DNA of 33,650 bases from an uncultured Bacteroides sp. (GCA_902388495.1 CABMPP010000038.1:1-33650); one strand, 5' to 3'; numbered from the stretch's first letter, positions 21,429-31,011 are shown. The notes: a model not told the origin generated them from the sequence alone. Made by a program: numbers and translations.

Positions 21429-23093
21429 ATGTTGCGTTCACTTTACATACAAAACTATGCGCTTATCGAAAAACTTGATATAAGTTTCGGTAGCGGCTTC
21501 TCCGTGATAACCGGTGAAACGGGTGCCGGGAAGTCCATTATTCTGGGAGCCATCGGTTTGTTACTGGGGCAGCGTGCCGATGTGAAAGCCATTCGCATCG
21601 GGGCTTCGAAATGTGTCATTGAGGCCCGTTTCGATATCTCTGCCTATGGCATGCAGCCTTTCTTTGAGGAAAATGAGTTGGAGTATGAGGAAGAATGTAT
21701 CCTCCGCCGCGAAGTGTCTGCTTCGGGCAAAAGCCGGGCGTTTATCAATGATACGCCGGCCTCACTGGTGCAGATGAAGGAATTGGGTGAACAACTGATT
21801 GACGTGCATTCCCAACATCAGAATCTGTTGCTGAACAAGGAAGGCTTCCAACTCAATGTGCTGGATATTCTGTCGCATAACGAGGATGCTCTGTCTGCCT
21901 ATCAAACCGTATATCGTGAATGGAAGCAGGCGCAGCAGGACCTGGAGGATCTTATGGCTCGTGCCCGGCAAGATAAGACGGACGAAGACTATATCCGTTT
22001 CCAGTTGGAGCAGTTGGAAGAAGCCCGTCTAAGTGCCGGTGAGCAGGAAGAACTGGAGCAGGAAGCAGAGATGCTGAGCCATGCCGAGGAGATCAAGGCC
22101 GGGCTGTTCCGTGCAGGCCAGATACTCTATTCGGATGAAGGAGGATTGACTTCCGGACTGAAGGAGTGTCTGAATACGATGCTCGGATTGCAGAATGTCT
22201 ATCCGGCTGCCGGAGAGTTTGCCGAGCGTTTGGAAAGTACCTATATAGAATTGAAAGATATCTCGCAGGAGATTTCCGACAAGGAAGAAGAAGTAGAGTT
22301 TAACCCTGAACGCTTGGAGGAAGTGAACGAGCGTCTGAATCTCATTTATACGCTCCAGCAAAAGCACCGGGTATCTACGATAGACGAGCTTCTGGCACTG
22401 ACGGATGAATATGCCGCCAAACTTTCGGCCATTACTTCATCGGAAGAAAATATAGAGGAACTGAAGGCGCGTTGCGATACCTTATATAATAAGGTGAAAA
22501 AGCAGGCTGCTGTTCTTACTAAAGCCCGTACAGCTGCTGCCCGCGAAGTAGAGAAACAGATGGCGGCACGGCTGATTCCGTTGGGCATGCCCAATGTTCG
22601 TTTCCAGGTAGAGATCGGCATCCGCAAGGAGCCGGGCATACATGGAGCGGATACCGTCAACTTCTTGTTCTCGGCCAATAAGAACGGAGCATTGCAGAGC
22701 ATTTCTTCGGTGGCTTCGGGAGGCGAAATAGCCCGTGTCATGCTGTCTATCAAGGCCATGATAGCAGGTGCCGTCAAGCTCCCCACCATTGTGTTCGATG
22801 AAATAGATACCGGTGTGTCCGGCGAGATAGCCGACCGCATGGCAGATATCATGCAGGAAATGGGAGAACAAGACCGCCAGGTTATCAGCATCACCCATTT
22901 GCCTCAGATTGCTGCCCGCGGATGTGCCCATTACAAAGTATATAAACAAGATAACGAAACCGAAACAAACAGTCATATCCGCCGCCTGACCGACGGGGAG
23001 AGGGTAGAGGAGATCGCACACATGCTGAGTGGAGCTACTTTGACCGAAGCGGCGCTGAACAATGCCAAGGTTTTGCTCGGAAATAGTAAATAG
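21429..23093 (+). CDS. recN: DNA repair protein RecN
   Basis: RecN is an SMC-like ATPase that acts on double-strand breaks. The 554-aa protein has Walker A GETGAGKS (29-36) after LRSLYIQNYALIEKL, a central coiled-coil region (about 150-370) rich in Glu, Gln and Leu, the ABC signature SVASGGEIARVMLSIK, and Walker B TIVFDEIDTGVSG. It has the D-loop-like and H-loop segments ISITHLPQIAARG. Length matches the family. Gaps to coaBC (8 nt) and rlmB (19 nt) suggest cotranscription. Confidence 0.98.
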   Translation: MLRSLYIQNYALIEKLDISFGSGFSVITGETGAGKSIILGAIGLLLGQRADVKAIRIGASKCVIEARFDISAYGMQPFFEENELEYEEECILRREVSASGKSRAFINDTPASLVQMKELGEQLIDVHSQHQNLLLNKEGFQLNVLDILSHNEDALSAYQTVYREWKQAQQDLEDLMARARQDKTDEDYIRFQLEQLEEARLSAGEQEELEQEAEMLSHAEEIKAGLFRAGQILYSDEGGLTSGLKECLNTMLGLQNVYPAAGEFAERLESTYIELKDISQEISDKEEEVEFNPERLEEVNERLNLIYTLQQKHRVSTIDELLALTDEYAAKLSAITSSEENIEELKARCDTLYNKVKKQAAVLTKARTAAAREVEKQMAARLIPLGMPNVRFQVEIGIRKEPGIHGADTVNFLFSANKNGALQSISSVASGGEIARVMLSIKAMIAGAVKLPTIVFDEIDTGVSGEIADRMADIMQEMGEQDRQVISITHLPQIAARGCAHYKVYKQDNETETNSHIRRLTDGERVEEIAHMLSGATLTEAALNNAKVLLGNSK

Positions 23094-23112
23094 TTAAATC
23101 ATAAATAATCAG

Positions 23113-23853
23113 ATGGTTGATAATAGTGAAATGATTTTCGGCGTTCGTGCCGTGATAGAAGCCATTCAGGCAGGAAAAGATATCGATAAGATATTGGTGA
23201 AGAAGGATATTCAGAGTGACTTGTCCAAAGAGTTGTTCGCTGTCTTGAAGGGGACGTTGATACCGGTGCAGCGCGTTCCGGTAGAACGTATCAACCGCAT
23301 TACGCGCAAGAATCACCAGGGAGTGGTTGCCTTTATTTCATCGGTCACTTATCAGAAGACCGAAGACCTGGTGCCGTTTCTTTTCGAGCAAGGCAAGAAT
23401 CCTTTGTTTGTGATGCTCGACGGAATTACGGATGTCCGCAACTTCGGAGCCATTGCCCGTACCTGTGAGTGTGCGGCAGTAGATGCAGTGATTATCCCTG
23501 CCAAGAACAGTGTGACGGTCAATGCGGATGCTATGAAAACTTCTGCGGGAGCGTTGCATACCTTGCCCGTTTGCCGCGAACATAGTCTGAAGGAAACCCT
23601 GCAGTACCTCAAGAACAGCGGGTTCCGCATTGTAGCGGCTACCGAAAAGGGAGACTACGATTACGATAAAGCAGACTATACCGGTCCGATGTGCATCATC
23701 ATGGGTGCCGAAGACAAAGGTGTCTCTTATGATAATCTGGCGTTGTGCGACGAGTGGGTGAAGATACCGATGTTGGGAACGATTGAGTCCCTCAACGTAT
23801 CTGTGGCTGCCGGTATTTTGATTTATGAAGCAGTGAAACAAAGAAACAACTAA
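23113..23853 (+). CDS. rlmB: 23S rRNA (guanosine-2'-O-)-methyltransferase RlmB-type
   Basis: This 246-aa SPOUT methyltransferase has an N-terminal L30e-like substrate-binding domain (IFGVRAVIEAIQAGKDIDKILV, HQGVVAF) and the three knot motifs DVRNFGAIARTCE, MGAEDKGVS and IPMLGTIESLNVSVAAGILIYEA. These methylate a guanosine ribose in the peptidyl transferase region (G2251 in E. coli). The alternative is a close TrmH-family paralogue, but overall length and motifs fit RlmB. It sits between recN and the TPR gene, with 3 nt to the latter. Confidence 0.93.
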   Translation: MVDNSEMIFGVRAVIEAIQAGKDIDKILVKKDIQSDLSKELFAVLKGTLIPVQRVPVERINRITRKNHQGVVAFISSVTYQKTEDLVPFLFEQGKNPLFVMLDGITDVRNFGAIARTCECAAVDAVIIPAKNSVTVNADAMKTSAGALHTLPVCREHSLKETLQYLKNSGFRIVAATEKGDYDYDKADYTGPMCIIMGAEDKGVSYDNLALCDEWVKIPMLGTIESLNVSVAAGILIYEAVKQRNN

Positions 23854-23856
23854 GAT

Positions 23857-25560
23857 ATGAAAAAGAAATTGCTGTTGATGCTCACCCTCTGTTTATTGGC
23901 TCAGTGGAGTGTGGCGCAAGCCCCCAAATGGGTAGATAAAGCCAAGCGATCTGTCTTTTCGGTGGTAACTTACGACCAGAACGATAAGATATTGAATACC
24001 GGGAACGGTTTCTTTGTAACGGAAGATGGTGTTGCACTGTCCGATTATACGTTGTTTAAAGGCGCCCAGCGTGCGGTCGTCATAAGTTCTGAAGGTGCGC
24101 AGATGCCGGTGGAAACAATTATGGGAGCTAATGATATGTACGATGTTGTTAAGTTCCGTGTCAGCATTGGCGGGAAGAAAGTTCCTGCACTGACGCTGGC
24201 GGCTACTGCTCCGGCGGTGGGTGCCGATGTTTATCTGTTGCCGTATTCTACCCAGAAAGACCGTTCCTATACAGCCGGAAAGGTAAAAGAGGAGGATAAG
24301 GTGGCAGGACAATACTTTTACTATACCCTCGACATGCGTCTGAAGGACAAGATGGTGAGTTGCCCGGTGATGACCGTGGACGGTCAGGTCTTTGGTCTGG
24401 CTCAGAAATCATCCGGTCAGGATACTGCTACCATCTGCTATGCCATTGATGCAAATTTTGCCATGGCGCAGAATGTATCGGCGCTGTCGTACGGTGATAT
24501 GTCACTGAAAGGCATCGGCATTAAAAAGGCATTGCCCGATACGGAGGAACAGGCTTTGGTATTCTTGTACATGGCTTCTGCACAGCTTACCCCGGAGAAG
24601 TACATGGAACTTCTGAACGACTATATAGCCCAATATCCCAATAGTGCCGACGGTTATCTCCGTCGTGCTTCCCAGCAATTATACCTGTCTCAGGAAGATG
24701 CTTCCATGGATAAGGTTACTGCAGATATGGATAAGGCGCTGGAAGTTGCGGTGAAGAAAGATGATGCTTATTTCAATCGTGCCAAGATGATTTACAACTA
24801 CGTATTGAGCAAACCGGAGAAAGCATATAAGGATTGGTCGTATGACAAAGCTCTGGAAGAAATAAAGAAAGCGCTGGCTATTGAAGAGCTTCCCGTATAT
24901 GTTCAGATGGAAGGTGACATCTTGTTTGCGAAGCAAGATTATCCGGCAGCATATACTTGTTACGACAAGGTAAACAAAACAAATCTGGTATCTCCGGCTA
25001 CCTTCTTTAGCGCTGCCAAAACCAAAGAGCTGATGCAGGCGCCCGCCGAAGAGGTGTTGGCTTTGATGGATAGCTGCATGGTTCGTTTCACCCAGCCGTA
25101 TACGGAAGAAGCCGCTCCTTACCTGTTGGAGCGTGCCCAGGCACGTATGAATGCCGACCAGGCACGTAATGCCATGTTGGATTACGATGCATACTATAAA
25201 GCTGTGAACGGAAATGTAAACGATCTGTTCTACTATTATCGCGAACAGGCTGCCTTGAAGGCCAAGCAATACCAACGTGCGCTTGACGACATGGCCAAGG
25301 CTATCGAACTGAACCCGGATGATCTGACGTATCGTTCGGAATTAGCGGTGATAAACATCCGTGTGGGACGCAATGACGAGGCTATGGAAGTGCTGAAGGT
25401 AGCCTTGGAAAAAGATCCTAAATATGCAGAAGCCTATCGCCTGATGGGAATCGCGCAGATTCAGATGAAGAAGGACAAGGAAGCTTGTGCAAGTTTTGCC
25501 AAGGCGAAAGAGCTGGGCGATCCTAATGTGGATGCGCTGATTGAAAAGCATTGTAAATAA
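23857..25560 (+). CDS. Secreted protein with degenerate trypsin/HtrA-like domain and TPR repeats
   Basis: The 567-aa protein has a signal peptide (cleavage near residue 21, VAQA). A trypsin-like fold follows, seen in GNGFFVTEDGVALSDYTLFKGA and VGADVYLLPY. The His of the usual N-H-V is Tyr64, Asp96 is kept (MYDVVKF), and the Ser of GxSxxP is Cys or absent (VSCPVMTVDGQVFGL, S168-C169). Protease activity is therefore doubtful. From about 230 to the end are TPR-type repeats (YLRRASQQLY, ALDDMAKAIELNPDDL, AMEVLKVALEKDPKYAEAYRLMGIAQ). A binding or scaffold role in the periplasm is likely. It closes the coaBC-recN-rlmB run. Confidence 0.85.
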   Translation: MKKKLLLMLTLCLLAQWSVAQAPKWVDKAKRSVFSVVTYDQNDKILNTGNGFFVTEDGVALSDYTLFKGAQRAVVISSEGAQMPVETIMGANDMYDVVKFRVSIGGKKVPALTLAATAPAVGADVYLLPYSTQKDRSYTAGKVKEEDKVAGQYFYYTLDMRLKDKMVSCPVMTVDGQVFGLAQKSSGQDTATICYAIDANFAMAQNVSALSYGDMSLKGIGIKKALPDTEEQALVFLYMASAQLTPEKYMELLNDYIAQYPNSADGYLRRASQQLYLSQEDASMDKVTADMDKALEVAVKKDDAYFNRAKMIYNYVLSKPEKAYKDWSYDKALEEIKKALAIEELPVYVQMEGDILFAKQDYPAAYTCYDKVNKTNLVSPATFFSAAKTKELMQAPAEEVLALMDSCMVRFTQPYTEEAAPYLLERAQARMNADQARNAMLDYDAYYKAVNGNVNDLFYYYREQAALKAKQYQRALDDMAKAIELNPDDLTYRSELAVINIRVGRNDEAMEVLKVALEKDPKYAEAYRLMGIAQIQMKKDKEACASFAKAKELGDPNVDALIEKHCK

Positions 25561-25565
25561 AGAAA

Positions 25566-25603
25566 AAATAAAGGCTCTGTTTTCACAAGCAGGGCCTTTA
25601 TTT
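25566..25603 (+). terminator. Terminator after the TPR gene
   Basis: A 14-bp stem AAATAAAGGCTCTG/CAGGGCCTTTATTT with one wobble and a 10-nt loop. A second small hairpin GGGG-AAACT-CCCC follows at 25605-25617. Confidence 0.88.
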
Positions 25604-25664
25604 GGGGAAACTCCCCCAAGTTTAATGTTAAGTCTAGGTGTAAACAGGTTATGAGTGAAATTAC

Positions 25665-25672
25665 TACTTTTG
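25665..25672 (+). promoter_or_regulatory. -7 element TACTTTTG of ridA
   Basis: Perfect TAnnTTTG; leader of about 100 nt to the ATG at 25779. No perfect -33 box. Confidence 0.55.
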
Positions 25673-25778
25673 TATATTTATCTAATAAATGCGCGAATTT
25701 CAGGAATACTGCACATGCCTCCGTTTTTTTTCACCATGGAATGACTAATGATTATTAATTTAATAAACTAACAGAAGT

Positions 25779-26153
25779 ATGAAAAAAGTAATTTGCAGCC
25801 AGAAGGCACCGGGTGCCATCGGTCCTTACAGTCAGGCTATTGAAGCCAACGGAATGATATTTGTTTCAGGACAGCTTCCTATCGATGCAGCTACCGGAGT
25901 AATGGCAGAAGGTGCCGAGGCACAAGCCCGCCAGTCTTTGGAGAATATAAAGCATATCCTGGAAGAAGCGGGATGGGGCATGGCAGATATTGTAAAGACA
26001 ACTGTTTTCCTGGCAGATATGTCTTTGTTTGCCGATATGAATAAGGTTTATGCCACCTATTTTGACGGCTCATTTCCGGCACGTTCGGCTGTTGCGGTGA
26101 AAGCATTGCCCAAAGATGCCTTAGTGGAGATTGAGTGCATCGCGGCTCGCTAA
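25779..26153 (+). CDS. ridA: RidA family 2-iminobutanoate/2-iminopropanoate deaminase
   Basis: The 124-aa protein hydrolyses reactive enamine/imine intermediates from PLP enzymes such as threonine dehydratase. It has the family motifs GPYSQAI, FVSGQLPID, ENIKHILEEAG, KTTVFLADM, FPARSAVAV with the key Arg, and the terminal ALVEIECIA. Length is typical of the trimeric family. Its last 33 nt overlap the end of convergent folC on the other strand, with no terminator between them. Confidence 0.96.
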   Translation: MKKVICSQKAPGAIGPYSQAIEANGMIFVSGQLPIDAATGVMAEGAEAQARQSLENIKHILEEAGWGMADIVKTTVFLADMSLFADMNKVYATYFDGSFPARSAVAVKALPKDALVEIECIAAR

Positions 26154-27374
26154 TAAATCTGCTACAATAAAGCTACTGCCTCCTACGAAGATAAAATCTT
26201 CCGGGAGGCTTTTTTCTTGTGCTGCACGTACGGCGGCAGGCACATCGGGATAGCAGGTTCCTTGCAGTCCTGCAGCAGAAGCGAGATCCTGCAATTCCTT
26301 TTCGGGCAATGCACGTTTCACACTGGCTTTTGTAAAGTAATAAATAGCTTCCCGGGGGAGTAATGCCAGCACACCCCGGATGTCCTTGTCGTTCACCATA
26401 CCTATCACGATGTGCAGCTGGCGGTAGGATTGTTGCCTCAGTTGTTCTACAATGTAAGTGATGCCACCTACGTTATGTCCGGTGTCGCAGATCAGGGCAG
26501 GGGCATCCTGCAACTTCTGCCAGCGTCCCATCAGTCCTGTCAGTTCAACGACGTGGGCAAAGCCGCTGCGTATGGATTGTTCGTCCAGACGGTAATTGGC
26601 TTCTTTCAGAAGGGGGAGGGCAGTCAGGACGGTACGGGTATTCTTTATCTGGTAGAGTCCTTTCAACTCGCATTCTACGCCGGAGTAATCTTCGCGGTCA
26701 TTCTCTTCGGCAAAATAGATGGGAGCATCCATCTCTTGTGCCTTTTTCAGGAATACGGGTTTGGTTTCGGGAGTCGTCTCGCCAATCACAACGGGGACAC
26801 CGCTTTTGATAATCCCTGCTTTCTCCCCGGCTATCTTCTCCAATGTATCTCCCAGAAACTGCGTGTGGTCAAAGCTGATATTGGTGATGATGCACAAGTC
26901 CGGGTGAATGATGTTGGTACAATCCAGACGGCCGCCAAGACCCACTTCGATAACAGCTACATCTACCTTTTCATCGGCAAAGTAACGGAAGGCCATTGCG
27001 GTGGTCAGTTCAAAGAATGATGGTTGCAGCGGTTCGAAAAAACTGCGTTCCTCTTCTACAAAACGGATCACGTATTCTTCCGATATCGGCTGGCCGTTGA
27101 CCCGTATGCGTTCGCGGAAATCCACCAGATGCGGAGAGGTATAAAGTCCCACCCGGTAACCCGCTTCTTGCAATATGGCGGCAATCGTGTGAGAGCAAGA
27201 TCCTTTTCCGTTCGTCCCCGCTACATGTATGCTGCGGAAGGCATGGTGCGGATGTCCGAAGTGCGCATCCAATGTCAAAGTGTTTTCCAGCCCCTCTTTG
27301 TACGCCGAGCCGCCTATCTGCTGGAACATGGGCACACTGTTATATAAGTAAGTTAAAGTGTTCTGATAATCCAT
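26121..27374 (-). CDS. folC: Bifunctional folylpolyglutamate synthase/dihydrofolate synthase
   Basis: The 417-aa Mur-ligase-family enzyme adds glutamate to folates. It has the P-loop GTNGKGS (53-59), SPHLVDFRERIRVNG, EVGLGGRLDCTN, SFDHTQFLGDTLEKIAGEKAGIIK, and DTGHNVGG at the C-terminal domain. The consensus promoter lies upstream on the minus strand. The 3' end overlaps ridA by 33 nt tail to tail; both frames are normal there, so neither gene is truncated. Confidence 0.96.
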   Translation of the reverse strand: MDYQNTLTYLYNSVPMFQQIGGSAYKEGLENTLTLDAHFGHPHHAFRSIHVAGTNGKGSCSHTIAAILQEAGYRVGLYTSPHLVDFRERIRVNGQPISEEYVIRFVEEERSFFEPLQPSFFELTTAMAFRYFADEKVDVAVIEVGLGGRLDCTNIIHPDLCIITNISFDHTQFLGDTLEKIAGEKAGIIKSGVPVVIGETTPETKPVFLKKAQEMDAPIYFAEENDREDYSGVECELKGLYQIKNTRTVLTALPLLKEANYRLDEQSIRSGFAHVVELTGLMGRWQKLQDAPALICDTGHNVGGITYIVEQLRQQSYRQLHIVIGMVNDKDIRGVLALLPREAIYYFTKASVKRALPEKELQDLASAAGLQGTCYPDVPAAVRAAQEKSLPEDFIFVGGSSFIVADLLASRDALNLH

Positions 27375-27439
27375 CTTTTATAAAATTTAACGGGGAAGCA
27401 ATCCTTTCTCCTTATTTATTTGTTTATCTTTAGAAGCAA

Positions 27440-27470
27440 CAAAGATAGTGCAAACCGCAAGCAGTACAAA
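27440..27470 (-). promoter_or_regulatory. Consensus promoter of folC
   Basis: On the minus strand, TTTG (27467-27470), 19-nt spacer, TATCTTTG (27440-27447). The -33 box overlaps a dyad AAAATAAGC-TT-GCTTATTTT (27468-27487), a possible operator shared with the divergent phoH gene. Confidence 0.88.
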
Positions 27471-27546
27471 ATAAGCTTGCTTATTTTTATTGTTGAGGTG
27501 CCGCCTGTCTTATCTAAAGATATTAACAATTTAAATCTAACTGAGT

Positions 27547-28872
27547 ATGGGAGCTAAGAAAAATTTTGTGATCGACACGAACGTTATCCTTCACGATTAT
27601 AACTGTCTGAAGAATTTTCAGGAAAATGACATTTACCTTCCCATTGTAGTCCTCGAAGAACTGGATAAATTCAAGAAAGGCAACGAGCAGATTAATTTCA
27701 ATGCCCGTGAGTTTGTCCGCGAACTTGATTTGATTACCGATGACAACCTCTTTACCAAAGGTGCCCCCCTGGGCGAAGGCCTGGGACGCTTGTTTGTGAT
27801 TGCCGGTACGGTAGATTCTCCCCGGGTGCGCGACTCTTTCCCCGAACGCATCCCCGACCATCAGATTCTGGCAGTGGCAGACTGGCTTTCCGAGAAGAAA
27901 CCGAAAATGAAATCCATCCTTGTTACGAAAGATATAAATCTTCGTATGAAGGCCCGTTCCATCGGCTTGCTGTGCGAAGACTATATCAACGACAAAGTGG
28001 TTAATGTAGATATATTCGAAAAGTCGAATGAAACCTTCGAAGGAGTCGATCCTACTTTGATAGACCGCATTTACTCTTCCAAAGAGGGATTGGATATCAG
28101 CGAATTCGATTTTAAGGATATCATTCATCCCAATGAATGCTTCGTGCTGAAGAGCGACCGCAGCAGTGTGCTTGCGCGCTATAATCCATTTACCCATTCC
28201 GTTTGCCGGGTGAACAAGATGAAGAATTACGGCATCGAGCCGCGTAATGCCGAGCAAAGTTTTGCTTTCGAAGTTCTGAACGATCCCAATATCAAATTGG
28301 TGGCTCTGACCGGTAAGGCAGGAACCGGTAAGACTTTATTGGCATTGGCTGCCGCCCTTGGTAAGCTCACTGATTATAAGCAAATTCTATTGGCACGTCC
28401 CATTGTGGCTTTGTCTAATAAAGACCTGGGCTTCCTCCCCGGGGATGCGAACGAAAAAGTAGCTCCTTATATGCAACCGTTGTTCGATAATCTGAACGTA
28501 ATCAAACACCAGTTCGCTTCCAATTCTTCCGAAGTAAAACGCCTGGAAGATATGCAGAAAAGTGAACAGCTGGTTATCGAAGCCCTGGCTTTTATCCGTG
28601 GACGCAGTCTGAGTGAGACCTATTGTATCATCGATGAAGCCCAGAACTTGACTCCCCATGAGATAAAGACCGTTATAACCCGTGCCGGTGAAGGCACAAA
28701 GATGGTGTTCACCGGTGACATCCAGCAAATAGACCAACCCTATCTGGATAGCCAGTCCAACGGGCTTGTCTATATGATTGACCGCATGAGAGACCAGAAC
28801 CTGTTTGCCCATGTAAACCTGGTGAAGGGAGAGCGCAGCCAGCTGAGCGAACTGGCAAGTAATTTGATGTAA
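27547..28872 (+). CDS. PIN-PhoH family protein (RNA helicase/ribonuclease type)
   Basis: The 441-aa protein joins an N-terminal PIN ribonuclease domain (FVIDTNVILHDYNCL with D10, VVLEELDKFK, VTKDINLRMKA; about 5-135) to a C-terminal PhoH ATPase (Walker A GKAGTGKT 256-263, FIRGRSL, Walker B IIDEAQNLTP, FTGDIQQID). PIN-PhoH (PhoH2) proteins are proposed to unwind and cut RNA. The acidic PIN residues and both Walker motifs are intact. It is divergent from folC and forms its own unit, ending at a hairpin. I see no perfect TAnnTTTG upstream; TATTGTTG is a near match. Confidence 0.93.
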   Translation: MGAKKNFVIDTNVILHDYNCLKNFQENDIYLPIVVLEELDKFKKGNEQINFNAREFVRELDLITDDNLFTKGAPLGEGLGRLFVIAGTVDSPRVRDSFPERIPDHQILAVADWLSEKKPKMKSILVTKDINLRMKARSIGLLCEDYINDKVVNVDIFEKSNETFEGVDPTLIDRIYSSKEGLDISEFDFKDIIHPNECFVLKSDRSSVLARYNPFTHSVCRVNKMKNYGIEPRNAEQSFAFEVLNDPNIKLVALTGKAGTGKTLLALAAALGKLTDYKQILLARPIVALSNKDLGFLPGDANEKVAPYMQPLFDNLNVIKHQFASNSSEVKRLEDMQKSEQLVIEALAFIRGRSLSETYCIIDEAQNLTPHEIKTVITRAGEGTKMVFTGDIQQIDQPYLDSQSNGLVYMIDRMRDQNLFAHVNLVKGERSQLSELASNLM

Positions 28873-28903
28873 GAAAAGTTCTTTATTGTGGAATACTCCC
28901 TTT

Positions 28904-28943
28904 CTATCCCGTTCTCTTTCTGTTAAAAGAAGAGGCGGGATAG
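28904..28943 (+). terminator. Hairpin after the PhoH gene
   Basis: CTATCCCG (28904-28911) pairs with CGGGATAG (28936-28943), with an inner CTCTT/AAGAG pairing and TCTTCTTT behind it. Confidence 0.7.
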
Positions 28944-28991
28944 TCTTCTTTATGGGTGATAATTTTTTATTATAACATTTTTCATCTGTTT

Positions 28992-29024
28992 TTTGTCTGC
29001 TTTGACCAAAATAATGTATCTTTG
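28992..29024 (+). promoter_or_regulatory. Consensus promoter of the sugar nucleotide dehydratase gene
   Basis: TTTG (28992-28995), 21-nt spacer, TATCTTTG (29017-29024), 29 nt before ATG 29054. Confidence 0.88.
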
Positions 29025-29053
29025 CGTCGCCTAAAACAAAATTGTCAAGTGTA

Positions 29054-30958
29054 ATGAAGCGAAAAATTTTTCGTCGGTACCTTTCTGCGAAAGTGTTGCC
29101 GATATGGACTATTCTGTTAATTGACGTGTTTATAATCGTCATATCGACACTATTGGCCTATGCTCTCCGGTATGATTTCAGAAGTATCTTCCTGGAATCG
29201 TCTACTATCGATAAAACTATTTTATGGACGGTGGTCATTAATCTTATATTTTTCCGTGTATTTCGTACCTATTCCAACGTACTGCGCTTTTCTTCGTTTG
29301 TAGATATCATGCGGATTTTTGTGTCGTTGACCGTGTCGTATGCACTGTTGATGATTACCAGCGTTCTTACGGAAAGCTATCTGGACTTTCATCTGGCTCC
29401 GGTCAGCGTGCTGTTCATGTCTTATATCATCAGTTTTGCCATGATGGCATGCTCGCGTGTGGTTGTCAAGACTTTCTTTGAGGCATTGAATTTTGACGGT
29501 ACGCACAGTGCCAATGTGTTTATCTACGGCGCCAAGGAAGCCGGCGTTAATATTGCCAAAGCGTTGCGCGTCAATTTGCGCAACCACTACCGTTTGCGTG
29601 GATTTATTGCGGATGAACCGGAACTGATCAATAAGGTGATGATGGGTGTCAGGGTATTCCCCAATGACGATACTTTGATCGATAACCTGAGTGACCGTGA
29701 TGTGCATACTATCATCATTTCTCCTGCCAAGATGGAGGAGTTGAAGAAATCGGATATGGCCGATCGTCTGCTGGCGCATAACATCAAGCTGATGACTGCT
29801 CCTCCGTTGAGTGAGTGGAACGGCCAGGTCCTGAACCGTACCCAATTGAAAGAAATCCAGATTGAAGACCTTTTGCAGCGCGATCCTATCGAGATCGATA
29901 TTCGTAAGGTGGCTTCCCATCTGGAGGGCAAGCGGGTTATGATTACCGGTGCGGCCGGTTCCATCGGTAGTGAAATCATGCGTCAGGTAGCATCCTTCAA
30001 TCCCTATAAACTGATTCTGGTGGATCAGGCTGAAACTCCTTTGCACGACATCCGCCTGGAATTGCAAGACCGCTGGCGCGATATCGATGCGGAAACCATT
30101 ATTGCCGATATCTCTAATGCAACCCGTATGGAGGATATCTTCCGGGAGTTCAAGCCTCAGTACATTTTCCATGCTGCCGCTTATAAGCATGTACCGATGA
30201 TGGAGGATAATGTTTCCGAATCAATTCAGATCAACGTGTTTGGCACGCGTACAATTGCCGATTTGGCTGTGAAGCACGGTGCGGAGAAGTTTGTGATGAT
30301 TTCTACCGATAAGGCTGTCAACCCTACGAATGTAATGGGATGCTCCAAGCGTATATGTGAAATCTATGTGCAGTCTTTGGCTAAGAAATTGCAGAAGGAG
30401 GGAAAACAGGCCACGCAGTTTATCACGACCCGTTTTGGTAATGTATTAGGTTCCAATGGCTCTGTTATTCCCCGTTTCCGCGATCAGATACAGCGCGGTG
30501 GCCCGGTGACGGTGACCCATCCCGAAATTATCCGTTATTTCATGACCATTCCCGAGGCTTGCCGCCTGGTACTCGAAGCCGGCAGTATGGGTAATGGGGG
30601 AGAGATATACATCTTTGATATGGGCAAACCGGTGAAGATTGTAGACCTTGCCAAGCGCATGATCAGTCTTTCGGGACGTACCGATGTGAAGATTGAATTC
30701 ACGGGTCTTCGTCATGGCGAGAAACTGTATGAGGAGTTGCTCAATGTGAAAGAGTTGACCAAGCCGACCTATCACGAGAAGATCATGATAGCCACTGTGC
30801 GCGAATATGATTATGATGAAGTGAAGGAACGCATACAGAAGCTGATCGACGTAAGCTATACTTACGATCAGATGAAGATCGTAGCTGCCATGAAGGATAT
30901 CGTTCCGGAGTTTGTCAGCAAGAATTCTTGCTTTGAAGCATTGGATAAGAAGTCTTAA
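29054..30958 (+). CDS. FlaA1/PglF/CapD-type membrane sugar nucleotide dehydratase/epimerase
   Basis: The 634-aa protein has four N-terminal transmembrane helices (about 15-125), a first Rossmann-like domain (NVFIYGAKEAGVNIAKAL), and a second extended-SDR domain starting VMITGAAGSIGSEI (about 296-308). The active-site region reads STDKAVNPTNVMGCSKR, with Met in the usual Tyr position, the hallmark of UDP-GlcNAc 4,6-dehydratases of the PglF/FlaA1 branch. It probably makes a 4-keto-6-deoxy sugar precursor for surface polysaccharide or glycans. ATG 29054 follows the promoter closely; TTG 29042 is less likely. It is monocistronic with a strong terminator, not inside a capsule cluster. Confidence 0.92.
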   Translation: MKRKIFRRYLSAKVLPIWTILLIDVFIIVISTLLAYALRYDFRSIFLESSTIDKTILWTVVINLIFFRVFRTYSNVLRFSSFVDIMRIFVSLTVSYALLMITSVLTESYLDFHLAPVSVLFMSYIISFAMMACSRVVVKTFFEALNFDGTHSANVFIYGAKEAGVNIAKALRVNLRNHYRLRGFIADEPELINKVMMGVRVFPNDDTLIDNLSDRDVHTIIISPAKMEELKKSDMADRLLAHNIKLMTAPPLSEWNGQVLNRTQLKEIQIEDLLQRDPIEIDIRKVASHLEGKRVMITGAAGSIGSEIMRQVASFNPYKLILVDQAETPLHDIRLELQDRWRDIDAETIIADISNATRMEDIFREFKPQYIFHAAAYKHVPMMEDNVSESIQINVFGTRTIADLAVKHGAEKFVMISTDKAVNPTNVMGCSKRICEIYVQSLAKKLQKEGKQATQFITTRFGNVLGSNGSVIPRFRDQIQRGGPVTVTHPEIIRYFMTIPEACRLVLEAGSMGNGGEIYIFDMGKPVKIVDLAKRMISLSGRTDVKIEFTGLRHGEKLYEELLNVKELTKPTYHEKIMIATVREYDYDEVKERIQKLIDVSYTYDQMKIVAAMKDIVPEFVSKNSCFEALDKKS

Positions 30959-30976
30959 AGCGAATTTACTAAAATA

Positions 30977-31011
30977 GAAAACGCCCCGTAACATCATTAC
31001 GGGGCGTTTTC
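30977..31011. terminator. Strong bidirectional terminator
   Basis: Perfect 15-bp stem GAAAACGCCCCGTAA/TTACGGGGCGTTTTC with 5-nt loop between convergent genes. Confidence 0.95.
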
